From assembly GCF_026213295.1 (NCBI RefSeq), contig NC_079434.1:10188378-10252377 (forward strand): a stretch of 64,000 nucleotides of DNA, given 5' to 3'. Below are positions 56,001-64,000 of the stretch, piece after piece. The notes under the pieces are model-generated. The model worked only from the letters and a program-made list of their open reading frames with translations. It did not search any database and had not been told where the DNA came from. Each line of letters begins with the position of its first letter. The first letter of the stretch is position 1. Position numbers and translations under genes: made by a program. The stretch comes from Gadus chalcogrammus (lineage: Eukaryota; Chordata; Actinopteri; Gadiformes; Gadidae).

Positions 56001-57804
56001 CAGCTTAAGGACTAGGCTAGGTTTCATCACTACCACACTGAAATGGGCAATACCTCCTGCCTACCTCGTAGTGTACACGGTGGGCAGAGTCAGGTACCCA
56101 GTAGGAGAGAGGCACCACAGCCATGCTGTTTAACCGCCGAGTGCCTTCCATCTTTTCAAAGGAAAGTAACATCGAGGAGATGACCACCGTCAACGCCTCG
56201 TCATCGACCCAGTGGATGGTCGGTGAAGCCACTTGTATAAACGAAACACTGGTGAACTCTATCTGCCATGGAGATTGTGCTGCTCCCATTTGCATGTTGA
56301 AGGTGTCCGCTGCCGCTAGCTGGGGCCCCCAGGTGAACCTAGGCTCCTCCCCGGGAGTGACATCCCTCTGTGCAGAACAGCGACTCCCCTCACCCCCCCC
56401 CCCCCCCCCCCCCCCCCCTAAGGCTAGCCCCCAGCCAGATGGTCTCAAACAGCAGTTATGCTTTGAATGTAAATGATGGAATGTTGAGCTCCATTAGTTA
56501 TTATAATGTTTAATTATCAATGCTTCCCTTAACACCTGAGCCACAGGTGTTCTGCCATCCTCTGCCAGGAGGGAGTGTATACATTAGATCGGTGCTGCAT
56601 TGATCTTTCCCAGTCCGTTCATTGCAGAACTAGTTTATCTGAAATTCTCGTCTCCATCTTTTTTTATTGTTTATTTGAATAGGGACGGATCCAGAAGCGC
56701 GAGTCAGACATCCGATGTTTGCATCGTAGTATTTCCAGACAAAGACTTATTTACGACACTTGTCCCTTGTTAATTGGGCGGGCTAGCTAACAAGCTTCTC
56801 TTAACTCAGAATTAGTGGGGGGGGGAAGCTCCCCCTGTCTGTACCGGGATGGATCACTGTGACAGAACCACAGCCTCAACACTGAGACTGTGTTCTGAAA
56901 TAAGAAACTAAAGATCTTTTAGTTCAGTTCTGGGACGAGTGGAACTTCTTCTGAGAGATGTGGAGGAGGGAGACGGGGGGGGAGACGGGGGAGAGAGATG
57001 GGGAAGGGCAAAGGGCTGTCATCGGTCATGCTGTCGGCTGCGTGTTGTTTGAGGGCCTGTAGGCGTGGACGGGAAGGTGTGCGAGTGAGCTGGCAGAGGT
57101 GCGTGGGAGCAGGGAGAGATATGTCAGGTGAGCACATCCTGTGACGACCTTGTGCACGGGCTGAAGGTTCATTGATTAGATTAATCAATTATCCCGCGCT
57201 ACAACAAGGGACTCAAGAACCTAGGAAGTATGACGGTAGACTAAGAACAGCAGGCTGAGCGCAGCCCTTTCTGTTTTACAACAAAAGTTTCATACTCCCA
57301 CCTGATAGCCTACTGGTGATTCACTTTTTTCTTTGTCTCTCCATCTCTTTTTCTCAACCTCTTTGTTTCTCTGACTGCCACACCTCTCTCCCTCACTGTC
57401 TCGCACGCACAAACTCACTCTTTCTCTTTCATGCTCGGACGACCTCGCTCTCTCCAAATCTGTCACACACTCGCTTTTTCTCTCCCTCTCTGTCTCTGTC
57501 TCTCTCTCTCTCTCTTTCTCCCTCTCTGTCTCTCTGTCTCTCTGTCTCTCTGTCTCTCTGTCTCTCTGTCTCTCTGTCTCTCTGTCTCTCCGTCTCTCCG
57601 TCTCGCTCTCCCTCTCTGTGTGTATTAGAGGTACTGAGGCCCTATATGGGGCCCAGGGCCCGTCGTCTGGAGCTGTTTGCCAGGAGCCTGCAGCCGGGCT
57701 GGACCAGCTGGGGCAACGAGGTCCTCAAGTTCCAGCACGCAGCGTACCACCACCTGAGCTCCGCTAGCGGCCCCGCGGACGCTTCCTGTGGCGAGAAGAC
57801 GTGA
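49780..57804 (+). CDS. mettl4: METTL4, whole coding span (9 coding exons)
   Basis: MT-A70 family N6-adenine methyltransferase. Human METTL4 uses S-adenosylmethionine to turn Am30 of U2 snRNA into m6Am and has also been linked to DNA 6mA. Coding exons: 49780-50010, 50226-50290, 50893-50953, 51123-51513, 51807-51876, 52179-52353, 52728-52993, 53421-53524, 57629-57804; 1539 nt, 512 residues (human 472). The catalytic DPPW is intact at about 260-263, followed by NKS and the AAPGCLVVTWVTN and PLDSPHKKPYE blocks of the fold, and the C-terminal PGWTSWGNEVLKFQH motif. The extra length is mainly a Pro/Ser-rich insertion at about 358-419. Exon 2 and the start of exon 3 are the least certain parts. The gene starts head to head with SMCHD1. 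Confidence 0.96.
50226..50290 (+). CDS. mettl4: METTL4 exon 2 (uncertain 5' edge)
   Basis: Encodes ISADGSSGASPPWKVCFRRR. The donor AAG|GTGAAG and a phase of 2 out fit an exon 3 start at 50893. The 5' edge could be 50226 (acceptor GTCTAAG, phase 0) or 50237 (acceptor AATCAG, phase 2 with the later exon 1 donor). No strong human match except the basic end. Confidence 0.55.
50893..50953 (+). CDS. mettl4: METTL4 exon 3
   Basis: Encodes KRKHVDLNQGEIDALAYHEK (human KRKRCVVFNQGELDAMEYHTK). Acceptor AAAAG at 50892 keeps phase with exon 2; a stronger-looking CACAG at 50887 would need a different exon 2. Donor GTACAT. Confidence 0.8.
51123..51513 (+). CDS. mettl4: METTL4 exon 4
   Basis: Encodes VRAFILEGTKCLVEAVRPLG, LAALCDMAKRLP, then VTLMGADYIIPPRTSFLLSD, all with clear human matches (IRELILDG, LSELCEMAKHLP, ITLMGQKYLLPPKSSFLLSD). 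An acidic run (DKDDDDYE) is present. Acceptor AGTGCAG, donor GTGAGT. Confidence 0.95.
51807..51876 (+). CDS. mettl4: METTL4 exon 5: catalytic DPPW motif
   Basis: Encodes YGKKFDLIVVDPPWENKSVQ (human RKTFDVIVIDPPWQNKSVK). DPPW binds the target adenine amino group and defines the MT-A70 class. Acceptor GGCATAG, donor GTAAAC. Confidence 0.96.
52179..52353 (+). CDS. mettl4: METTL4 exon 6
   Basis: Encodes YSSLPSTQLKQLPVPLLAAP, GCLVVTWVTNKPSLLRFV and WGVQVVAEWFWVK (human AAPNCLLVTWVTNRQKHLRF...VEVVAEWHWVK). Acceptor TCTTAAAG, donor GTGAGC. Confidence 0.95.
52728..52993 (+). CDS. mettl4: METTL4 exon 7, with Pro/Ser-rich insertion
   Basis: Starts VTTAGEYVFPLDSPHKKPYE then VLLLGR (human ITNSGEFVFPLDSPHKKPYEGLILGR). 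After GR about 60 residues of Pro/Ser/Asp-rich sequence (CTPPSSSPPPSSSPPPSP, later PDPPPSSDLDPPSDP) replace about 15 human residues. The coding DNA here is itself a short CTCCCTCATCCTCAC repeat. Acceptor CCCTCCAG, donor GTTTGT. Confidence 0.9.
53421..53524 (+). CDS. mettl4: METTL4 exon 8
   Basis: Encodes EELPVDNGRLLVSVPSVFHS then QKPSLS (human LPIPDHKLIVSVPCTLHSHKPPL). Acceptor GTCTTGCAG, donor GTAAGG. The next intron is 4.1 kb and repeat-rich. Confidence 0.93.
54180..54400. repeat. ~22 bp GTTAGTCAGGGTTAG repeat in METTL4 intron 8
   Basis: About 9 imperfect units of GGTCTGTTAGTCAGGGTTAG with TATGTGCG variants. Confidence 0.8.
54925..55480 (-). mobile_element. 5'-truncated L2/Rex-type LINE
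   Basis: Minus strand encodes HWLPVKFRIDFKILLFVFEA, ALNGSAPPYMAQML, then LKTKGGRAFSVAGPNLW and STTLASFKSNLKTYLF, the C-terminal end of a LINE reverse transcriptase. The 3' tail ends near GTGACTTGACTTGAC at 54928. Recent-looking, mostly open, in METTL4 intron 8. Confidence 0.85.
55690..55950. repeat. CTCT/CTGT microsatellite
   Basis: CT-rich array with TCTCTGTGTGTC interruptions ending in a C run (55936-55948), METTL4 intron 8. Confidence 0.93.
56395..56418. repeat. Poly-C tract
   Basis: Run of about 22 C. Similar homopolymer G/C runs occur at 37293, 36283, 36387 and 60412. Confidence 0.9.
57330..57612. repeat. CT-rich microsatellite before METTL4 exon 9
   Basis: CTCTCTGTCTCTCTGTCTC units ending 16 bp before the exon 9 acceptor, serving as the polypyrimidine region. 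Confidence 0.93.
57629..57804 (+). CDS. mettl4: METTL4 exon 9 and stop
   Basis: Encodes EVLRPYMGPRARRLELFARS then LQPGWTSWGNEVLKFQH (human EYLELFARNLQPGWTSWGNEVLKFQH), an extra tail of about 22 residues and TGA at 57802-57804. Acceptor TGTATTAG follows a long CT-rich microsatellite. Confidence 0.95.
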
Positions 57805-57829
57805 CCGTGCACAGATTCAGCCTCGCCAA

Positions 57830-58100
57830 CGCAACGTCACCACAGGCCCCTCCTCCATTCAACAGACCTTCCTCCTTCTTAACAGGCCCCTCCCCGTCCT
57901 CAACATACTCCTCCCCCTTCTCAACAGACCCCTCCTCATTCCCAACAGACCCCTGTCCTCAACAAACCCCTCCCCCTTCCTGACAGACCCTCCCCCTTTT
58001 CAACAGGCCCCTCCCCGTCCGCCACAGACTCCTCCCCCTTCTCAAAAGACCCCTCCCTGTCCTCAACAGACCCCTCCCTGTCCTCACCCCTCCTTCATCC
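57830..58100. repeat. C-rich minisatellite in the METTL4 3' UTR
   Basis: About 14 imperfect units of CCCCTCCTCATTCCCAACAG (17-20 bp), starting within 30 bp of the stop codon. Confidence 0.85.
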
Positions 58101-58458
58101 CCATAATGGCAACGGTGTCCACAGGTCTCCCTGGCACCTTGGTACCCCTGTTCTCCATTTGGGAGCAGTGGTGTCATTTTCTTCACGCTTGCTATCCTAA
58201 TCAGAAACATAGCCGAGATGAAAGTGAATTTTTGTGGAACATGGATCGAGGTTTGAATTTTGATTTAAGTTCCTGTTTTATCATCCCATTTATCGGCTCC
58301 CCTCCCTGATGCTTGCATCATTGGACGTTTGATGATTTCTATTTCAAGCTGTTTATTGGAAGACGTGTTTTGTGTCTTTGGCAATAGAGAAGTAAAACAT
58401 TTTTATATTAAGATGTGCGTCATTGATTTTTCACTTTTGAGTATTTCAGATCTGCATC

Positions 58459-59345
58459 ATGATATTATTTAGATATAGAGCTCCAGGACTGTAACGCAAG
58501 TGTTGCACACTTCCTTGTTATTTGGGTAACCGTTCTGCCTTTGGTGTTATGGTGCATAACACGTCGGACTCTCGTCTCTGGTATTTCTACAACGAGACTA
58601 GTGGGGGTTATCTGAGCCATGGTTGAGAATGAATTGGGGAGAAAGGAACTTTGGCTTTGACTCCCTCAAGAACATGAACCACGACATGGAGGAGAAAGGG
58701 ATTGTTGGTGGCGAATGTCTCCCGCTTGAGCCCCGCTTCCCGCTGCCGATGGACCACCGCCTCGGCGCTGCAGGAGGCGGAGGTGCCTAAGCGCTGCCCG
58801 GCAACAATCCCTTTCTCCTTCTTGTCGCAGTTCAGTCTACTTCGAATTGATGTGGACGTGGAAGAACCAGGAACGTCGGAGAACCCAACGCGGTCGTTTG
58901 AGATTCATAATATCGGCTCACACAGCTTTTGGCCGTGATAATATATATTATATGATGTACATATCTATGTAGGCTATTTGATATTATTTAGATATAGAGC
59001 TCCAGGACTGTTCTAGAATATTTACAGAACACGGCTAAAGGCTGTGTGCGCCTCGCTGTTGCGATGCATCCACTGTAAAAAGAGCGCATGGTACCGTGGA
59101 TGCAAGCTGCTCAGGGCCACACCCCCACCCTCCTCCTTGACCCGCCTCGCTCCTCCTCATTTGCATTATAGCTACAGACACCAAAACAGCGTATTTTGGG
59201 GAAGCTCAATGTGCGACTGGCTCGGAGTGGCTGTAACTCTGCACCACGGCTGAATTTCTGGAACGTCTTTGAATACTGTGTTAGTGGCCCACTAATACCT
59301 ATATTAACGCATCCATAAAATAGCATGTCATGGCACCTTTAACAA
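58459..59345. mobile_element. Composite MITE-like region
   Basis: GATATTATTTAGATATAGAG CTCCAGGACTGT occurs at about 58459 and again at about 58978. Between the copies, GGAGAAAGGGATTGTTG and CAACAATCCCTTTCTCC are inverted. The right end GTCATGGCACCTTTAA ends in TTAA, like a known class of fish TTAA-target MITEs. Exact ends not fixed. Confidence 0.5.
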
Positions 59346-59349
59346 ATTT

Positions 59350-60170
59350 ACAATACGATTGATTGCATTTTAATGCTAATTCATCATTCTACTTTCTTCT
59401 ACTGTCATTTGGAGATAATCAGTTTTCCCAGTATTAATTTAACTCAAACAATATGTATCTAATCTGAAATCCAAACAAACTAGATCAAATTAATTCCTGT
59501 GCGAAGATTTAAAATGCGGTACTACATTTGGACTTGAAACTCTGATTAGCTGTATGCCAGCCTAGCAATTGTTTTCGGATATTACTGAACAAAATGGCCA
59601 ACTCTAAAACCTAACCTATGCCTTTACTCAATTGGTTGGGCATGGCTTTCTCCTGCATTCACACGTTTTAATGTCTTCATTTAAAGTCTGGTTTATAGAC
59701 CACTTGGAAATGTACACCCAACACAACATGCGTGTACCATTTTCAAGGGTGTCTGTTCAAAGTACAACGTAAAAAGTCTTATAACAGAAAACGTAATGAA
59801 TCACTGGAGTTCATCCTTAACTTTGTCCAAATGTTCCAACACGTGTTATTTATCCAATAATGGATCTAATGGTTGTTATTGTTGCTATAGTTTGGAGAAT
59901 AAATGGTCCATCATAAATGCACATTCATAAATGAATGATTAGTTTCTGGATAACAGAAAATCCTATGGATTGGTGGCTCTGACTATAAAGGCCTGGCTCT
60001 GTGGGTGAAGACTTGTTTGTTTGGGTGCCAGACAGTGGACGTGTCCTTGTAAACGTCCTCTAATAGCAGCGGAAATCTACTGAAGCGAATTAACTGTGGT
60101 GAAAACCAAGAGGAAATGTATACCACGTAATTCTTTAAACATTGCATTGATTGTCACTGAACAGTTCTTT
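59350..60170. other. Intergenic, nothing recognised
   Basis: AT-rich sequence with no exon-like frame, RNA gene or repeat structure that I can support. Confidence 0.5.
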
Positions 60171-60181
60171 TCGCATTCTCT

Positions 60182-60217
<36 letters not shown>

Positions 60218-60782
60218 CCCTCTCACATTCCCACCCTCTCCCCGCTCTCTCACTCACCTTTCTCCCTCCATCTCTCCCTGAATAGACCTGCTCTTTATTC
60301 CTAATTTATGATCAGTGCATAGTGCAGCCAATCCACTGCAATGATGTCAGGGTGGTCATTAGGTGTCTGTTCTCTAGGCGCCTGTCTCCCCCCCTCCTCA
60401 CCCCTCCTACCCCCCCCCCCCCCCCTTCCTCACCCCTCCCCCCACCTCTCAGATGCAACCGGAAAAGAGGAAGCATTATTCTTGATTAGAACTGATTGAT
60501 AAATATGGTCCATTTCTGTACTTTTCTTTTCATAAGGTTGTGTCTGCATCCCCTTACGGTCTATACTACTATACTTTCTTATGGACCCTATCTTTTTGGA
60601 TTTCAATGGATTCATTGATCATCTGATTAGGATTGTAATATCAGGTTCAACTCTATATATGTAAAATGCTGCTCTAAATAGTTAAGTCAACAAGTGTCTG
60701 CCTCACAGGACACCAGCAGCCTCCTGATTATTACCCACTACTGTTCACTCTCGACTCTGGTAGTGAGTCATCAATCCCTCCC

Positions 60783-61200
60783 AGAGGCGGGGAGGAGAAG
60801 AGAGCTATACCGTCCTCAAGAGGAGAGGATTAGAGAGTCAAACCTCCCTACAAGAGGAGAAGAGGAGTAGAGAGTCAGCTCCCACCCAGAGAGAGGAGAG
60901 GAGGAGTAGAGAGTCAAAGCTCCCACCCAGGGAGAGGAGAAGAGGAGTAGAGAGTCACAGCTCCCACCCAGAGGAGTAGAGAGTAACACCTCCCACCCAG
61001 AGGAGAGGAGGAGTAGAGAGTCACAGCTCCCACCCAGAGGAGTAGAGAGTAACACCTCCCACCCAGAGGAGAGGAGGAGTAGAGAGTCACAGCTCCCACC
61101 CAGAGGAGTAGAGAGTAACACCTCCCACCCAGAGGAGAGGAGGAGTAGAGAGTCACAGCTCCCTCCCAGCCAGAGGAGAGGAGGAGTAGAGAGGAAGGGA
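60783..61200. repeat. ~60 bp purine-rich minisatellite
   Basis: Six to seven units of AGAGGAGAGGAGGAGTAGAG AGTCACAGCTCCCACCC with AGAGGAGTAGAGAGTAACAC half-units. Strong purine strand asymmetry. Confidence 0.92.
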
Positions 61201-62039
61201 AAAAGCAGGAGGCCAGAGGAGGAGACAGGCCCACCAAGAGGGGAAAGAGAGGGGGAAGAAGTACTTGTCTATGATGTCTATCTTGTCTAAGTCCATGATG
61301 TAAATTCATTAGCTCTCTGCCTTATACCTCAGTTATAACCTTACTCACCTGTCCCCCCTAACCTCCCCTCTGCCTCTGAGTAGCTTACCTCTCTCGACAG
61401 TCTTTCCTTAGCTAATCTCACTCACCTGTCCCTCGCCAGCAAACCTTTCTCACCTGTCCCGCGTTAGTTCACGTTAACTCTCTTATCATTACTTCGATGA
61501 CCTCCTCTTAACTGAAGGTTGAGTGTATGTTGTTTTACTTCAGGATTAATTCATGAATAAAGATCACTGCCTCATATTACATACCACCACGCAGAATGTC
61601 TTTACATAAAGTCAGATTAGAGTGGGATGGACTGGAAAGGATTCAAATGCTAATCAGAATGGGACTGCTTGGTCTTGTTATTTTGCACGAGAGAAGATGA
61701 CGCAGAGCAAAAAATATAATCTTTACATCTACATAACTTGGTTCATGGTAAATCTGTTCAAAATTTGAAATATAGTTATGAAAACTGATTTTTCCAACTT
61801 CCATGGAGCCACATATCGTCAGACCTAGATATTAAACTGACATCCAGAATGACGACACGTTTGATAATGCAGACTTCTGCGGGGTACGCATCGTAGCTCG
61901 TTGAATATCCCCACTTATTTGAAATATGGACAGGGACCGGCACAAGATGTTCTGCTGTAACAGGGTCAAATGTACTTTGTTGCTTAAATTGCTCTAGTGA
62001 GTCCTCTGAGATTTAAATGTTCAAATACATACATTTATT

Positions 62040-62395
<356 letters not shown>

Positions 62396-63139
62396 TTCAT
62401 AAAACACACTCATCCAGTTGGGGTATGGTCCCCAGATGCTGTTTGTTTGCACATCAGATTATTGAGTAATAAAGTCCACGGTGGGCGACAGGAAACAGGA
62501 AATGAAGTCCAACTCGATCTGCCGCGTTTAAAACCAGGGTGGAAAACTGATGGAGTGAGTGCTGATAAGTAATAGTACGGTACTTAACAACAATCTTCAG
62601 CTATTTGCACTTCCATTATGTCAGACTTTATTAGTAGTAGAATAAGTAGTAGCAGTAGTTGTTGTTGATTTGTGACCCTTATATAGATACCAGGTGACCA
62701 AGTGGGGTCCCGACCTACAGGTTGGAAAACATTGTGTCAAAGATAAAGCTGTGTGTTTTTGTGTATGCGTGTGTGTGTGTGTGTGTCTGTGTCTGTGTCT
62801 GTGTGTGTGTGTACGTGTGTGTGTGTTTCACGGTGGAGGGGGGGGGGTTGCATTTTCCATATTGAATTAGCTTCAGTAGACCTCAGGGGGTCGGTCTGTC
62901 AGGGTGTCGGTCTGTCAGGGAGACGCATCCGTCAGCCAACCAATAACATGTTGTCAGATAGAGAGCTTGGGGGAGAGAGAGATCTGGTCAACGTCATAAA
63001 ATGAGCAGCCAGTCGATCACAGGAGAGAGGAGCTGAGGGAGGTTCAGGATATGACAGCGTGGGTTTACGTCTCAGGGATCACATTCATAAACTCTTGGTG
63101 ACACAACAGCATATTTATATGCACGTTAAGTTAAGTTAT

Positions 63140-63640
63140 TAGATTATAGAAGCATTTCATTAAGGAGCTGGTAGGGGTCTGACAGTACAGAGACAGGTCA
63201 TTAAGATTGCAATGAACACATACACACGCATACACACACACACTGCAACCTGTGTAGGTATTAGACATTACAGAGACACGTCATTAAGAAGCCGGTCATT
63301 AAGAGCGGGGTCTAAGACAGTACAGAGGACAGGTCCTTAAGGAGCATGGTAGGGGTTAGACAGTACACGAGACAGGTATTAGGAGGAGGTAGGGGCTAGA
63401 CAGTACAGAGACAGGTCATAAAGGAGCAGGTAGGATTAAGACAGTACAGAGACAGGTCATTAAGGAGGAGGTAGGGGCTAGGGACAGTACAGAGACAGGT
63501 AATTAAGGAGCAGGTAGGGTAAGACAGTAAGAGACAGGTCATTAAGGAGCAGGTAGGTGTCTTCTTGCTTTAGATGAATACAGACCGTTGACATTGAGGT
63601 CGAACCCAGAACCCTTTCCTCGGGAAGTCAAAACCCTACC
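63140..63640 (-). mobile_element. tRNA-derived SINE with expanded ~42 bp unit
   Basis: Reverse orientation: about 8 units of GACAGTACAGAGACAGGTCA TTAAGGAGCAGGTAGGGGTT with indels (63175-63555), then GACATTGAGGTCGAACCCAG AACC (B-box side) to about 63640. Confidence 0.8.
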
Positions 63641-64000
63641 CTAATGCCCCGTTACACCATCCCGCTAATGGCCCGCTAATGGCCGGATGGACCACCGATG
63701 TGGAAGTCGGGGTGATTCGGGTGACATCGGCTAAAAATGTATGATCGGGTCAATTATCGGGGTAGCATTTACACATACCCGATGTTATAACGATAACATA
63801 ACGATTTATGCCAGGGAAGACACCCGAAGTGCGTTTGGCGTCATTTGACGTCATTTCGAATGACGCCAAACACGTCAAATGACGCGTTTGGCTTCATTTG
63901 GCGTCATTTCGGGAGAAGGCAAAGGGGAGACTGGTTTAGACTGATATTTATTTATATATTTATTTATATTGCAATAGCGATTTTATAATAATAGAACGCC

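Noticed and set aside
58702..58938. 78-codon plus-strand frame downstream of METTL4
   Set aside because: Lies in a MITE-like region with inverted GGGATTGTTG repeats; no recognisable protein match.

Overview
This is a 64 kb piece of a vertebrate nuclear genome, almost certainly a ray-finned (teleost) fish. The genes are split into many short exons with GT-AG introns. Introns are compact and carry teleost-type transposons (hAT, Harbinger and piggyBac-like MITEs, 5S- and tRNA-derived SINEs, L2-like LINE tails). Very long (CA)n/(GT)n, (CT)n and minisatellite arrays are unusually dense, as in cod-like (gadiform) fishes, but assigning it to that order is an inference. No prokaryotic features, CRISPR arrays or functional RNA genes were seen.

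Three complete protein-coding genes were recognised by comparing hand-translated exons with the known human proteins; all coordinates and reading phases were worked out by eye. (1) EMILIN2, minus strand, 14733 down to 3318, 8 coding exons, about 1009 residues: signal peptide, EMI domain, long coiled-coil exon, short collagen-like stretch and C-terminal gC1q domain. It is a secreted extracellular-matrix glycoprotein. (2) SMCHD1, minus strand, 49218 down to 15683, 47 coding exons, about 1957 residues: N-terminal GHKL ATPase, long middle region, coiled coil and SMC-type hinge. It is a chromatin-silencing protein. Its 3' end lies only 950 bp upstream of the EMILIN2 start. (3) METTL4, plus strand, 49780 to 57804, 9 coding exons, about 512 residues: an MT-A70 family N6-adenine methyltransferase with an intact DPPW motif.

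SMCHD1 and METTL4 start head to head with 561 bp between their start codons, so they probably share a bidirectional promoter. In human 18p11 the order is METTL4-NDC80-SMCHD1-EMILIN2. The same neighbourhood is kept here, but NDC80 is absent from between METTL4 and SMCHD1.

Layout: 1-2640 intergenic satellite and unique DNA; 2640-3317 minisatellite forming the EMILIN2 3' UTR; 3318-14733 EMILIN2; 15683-49218 SMCHD1; 49219-49779 shared promoter; 49780-57804 METTL4; 57805-64000 METTL4 3' UTR and repeat-rich intergenic DNA. The most notable structure is the interplay of repeats with gene edges. A VNTR is built on the EMILIN2 stop codon. The 3' end and splice donor of SMCHD1 exon 7 are tandemly duplicated into the intron. 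Several microsatellites act as polypyrimidine tracts. A SINE family carries an internal ~42 bp unit that has expanded to different copy numbers at several loci. I found no convincing wholly new biological system.
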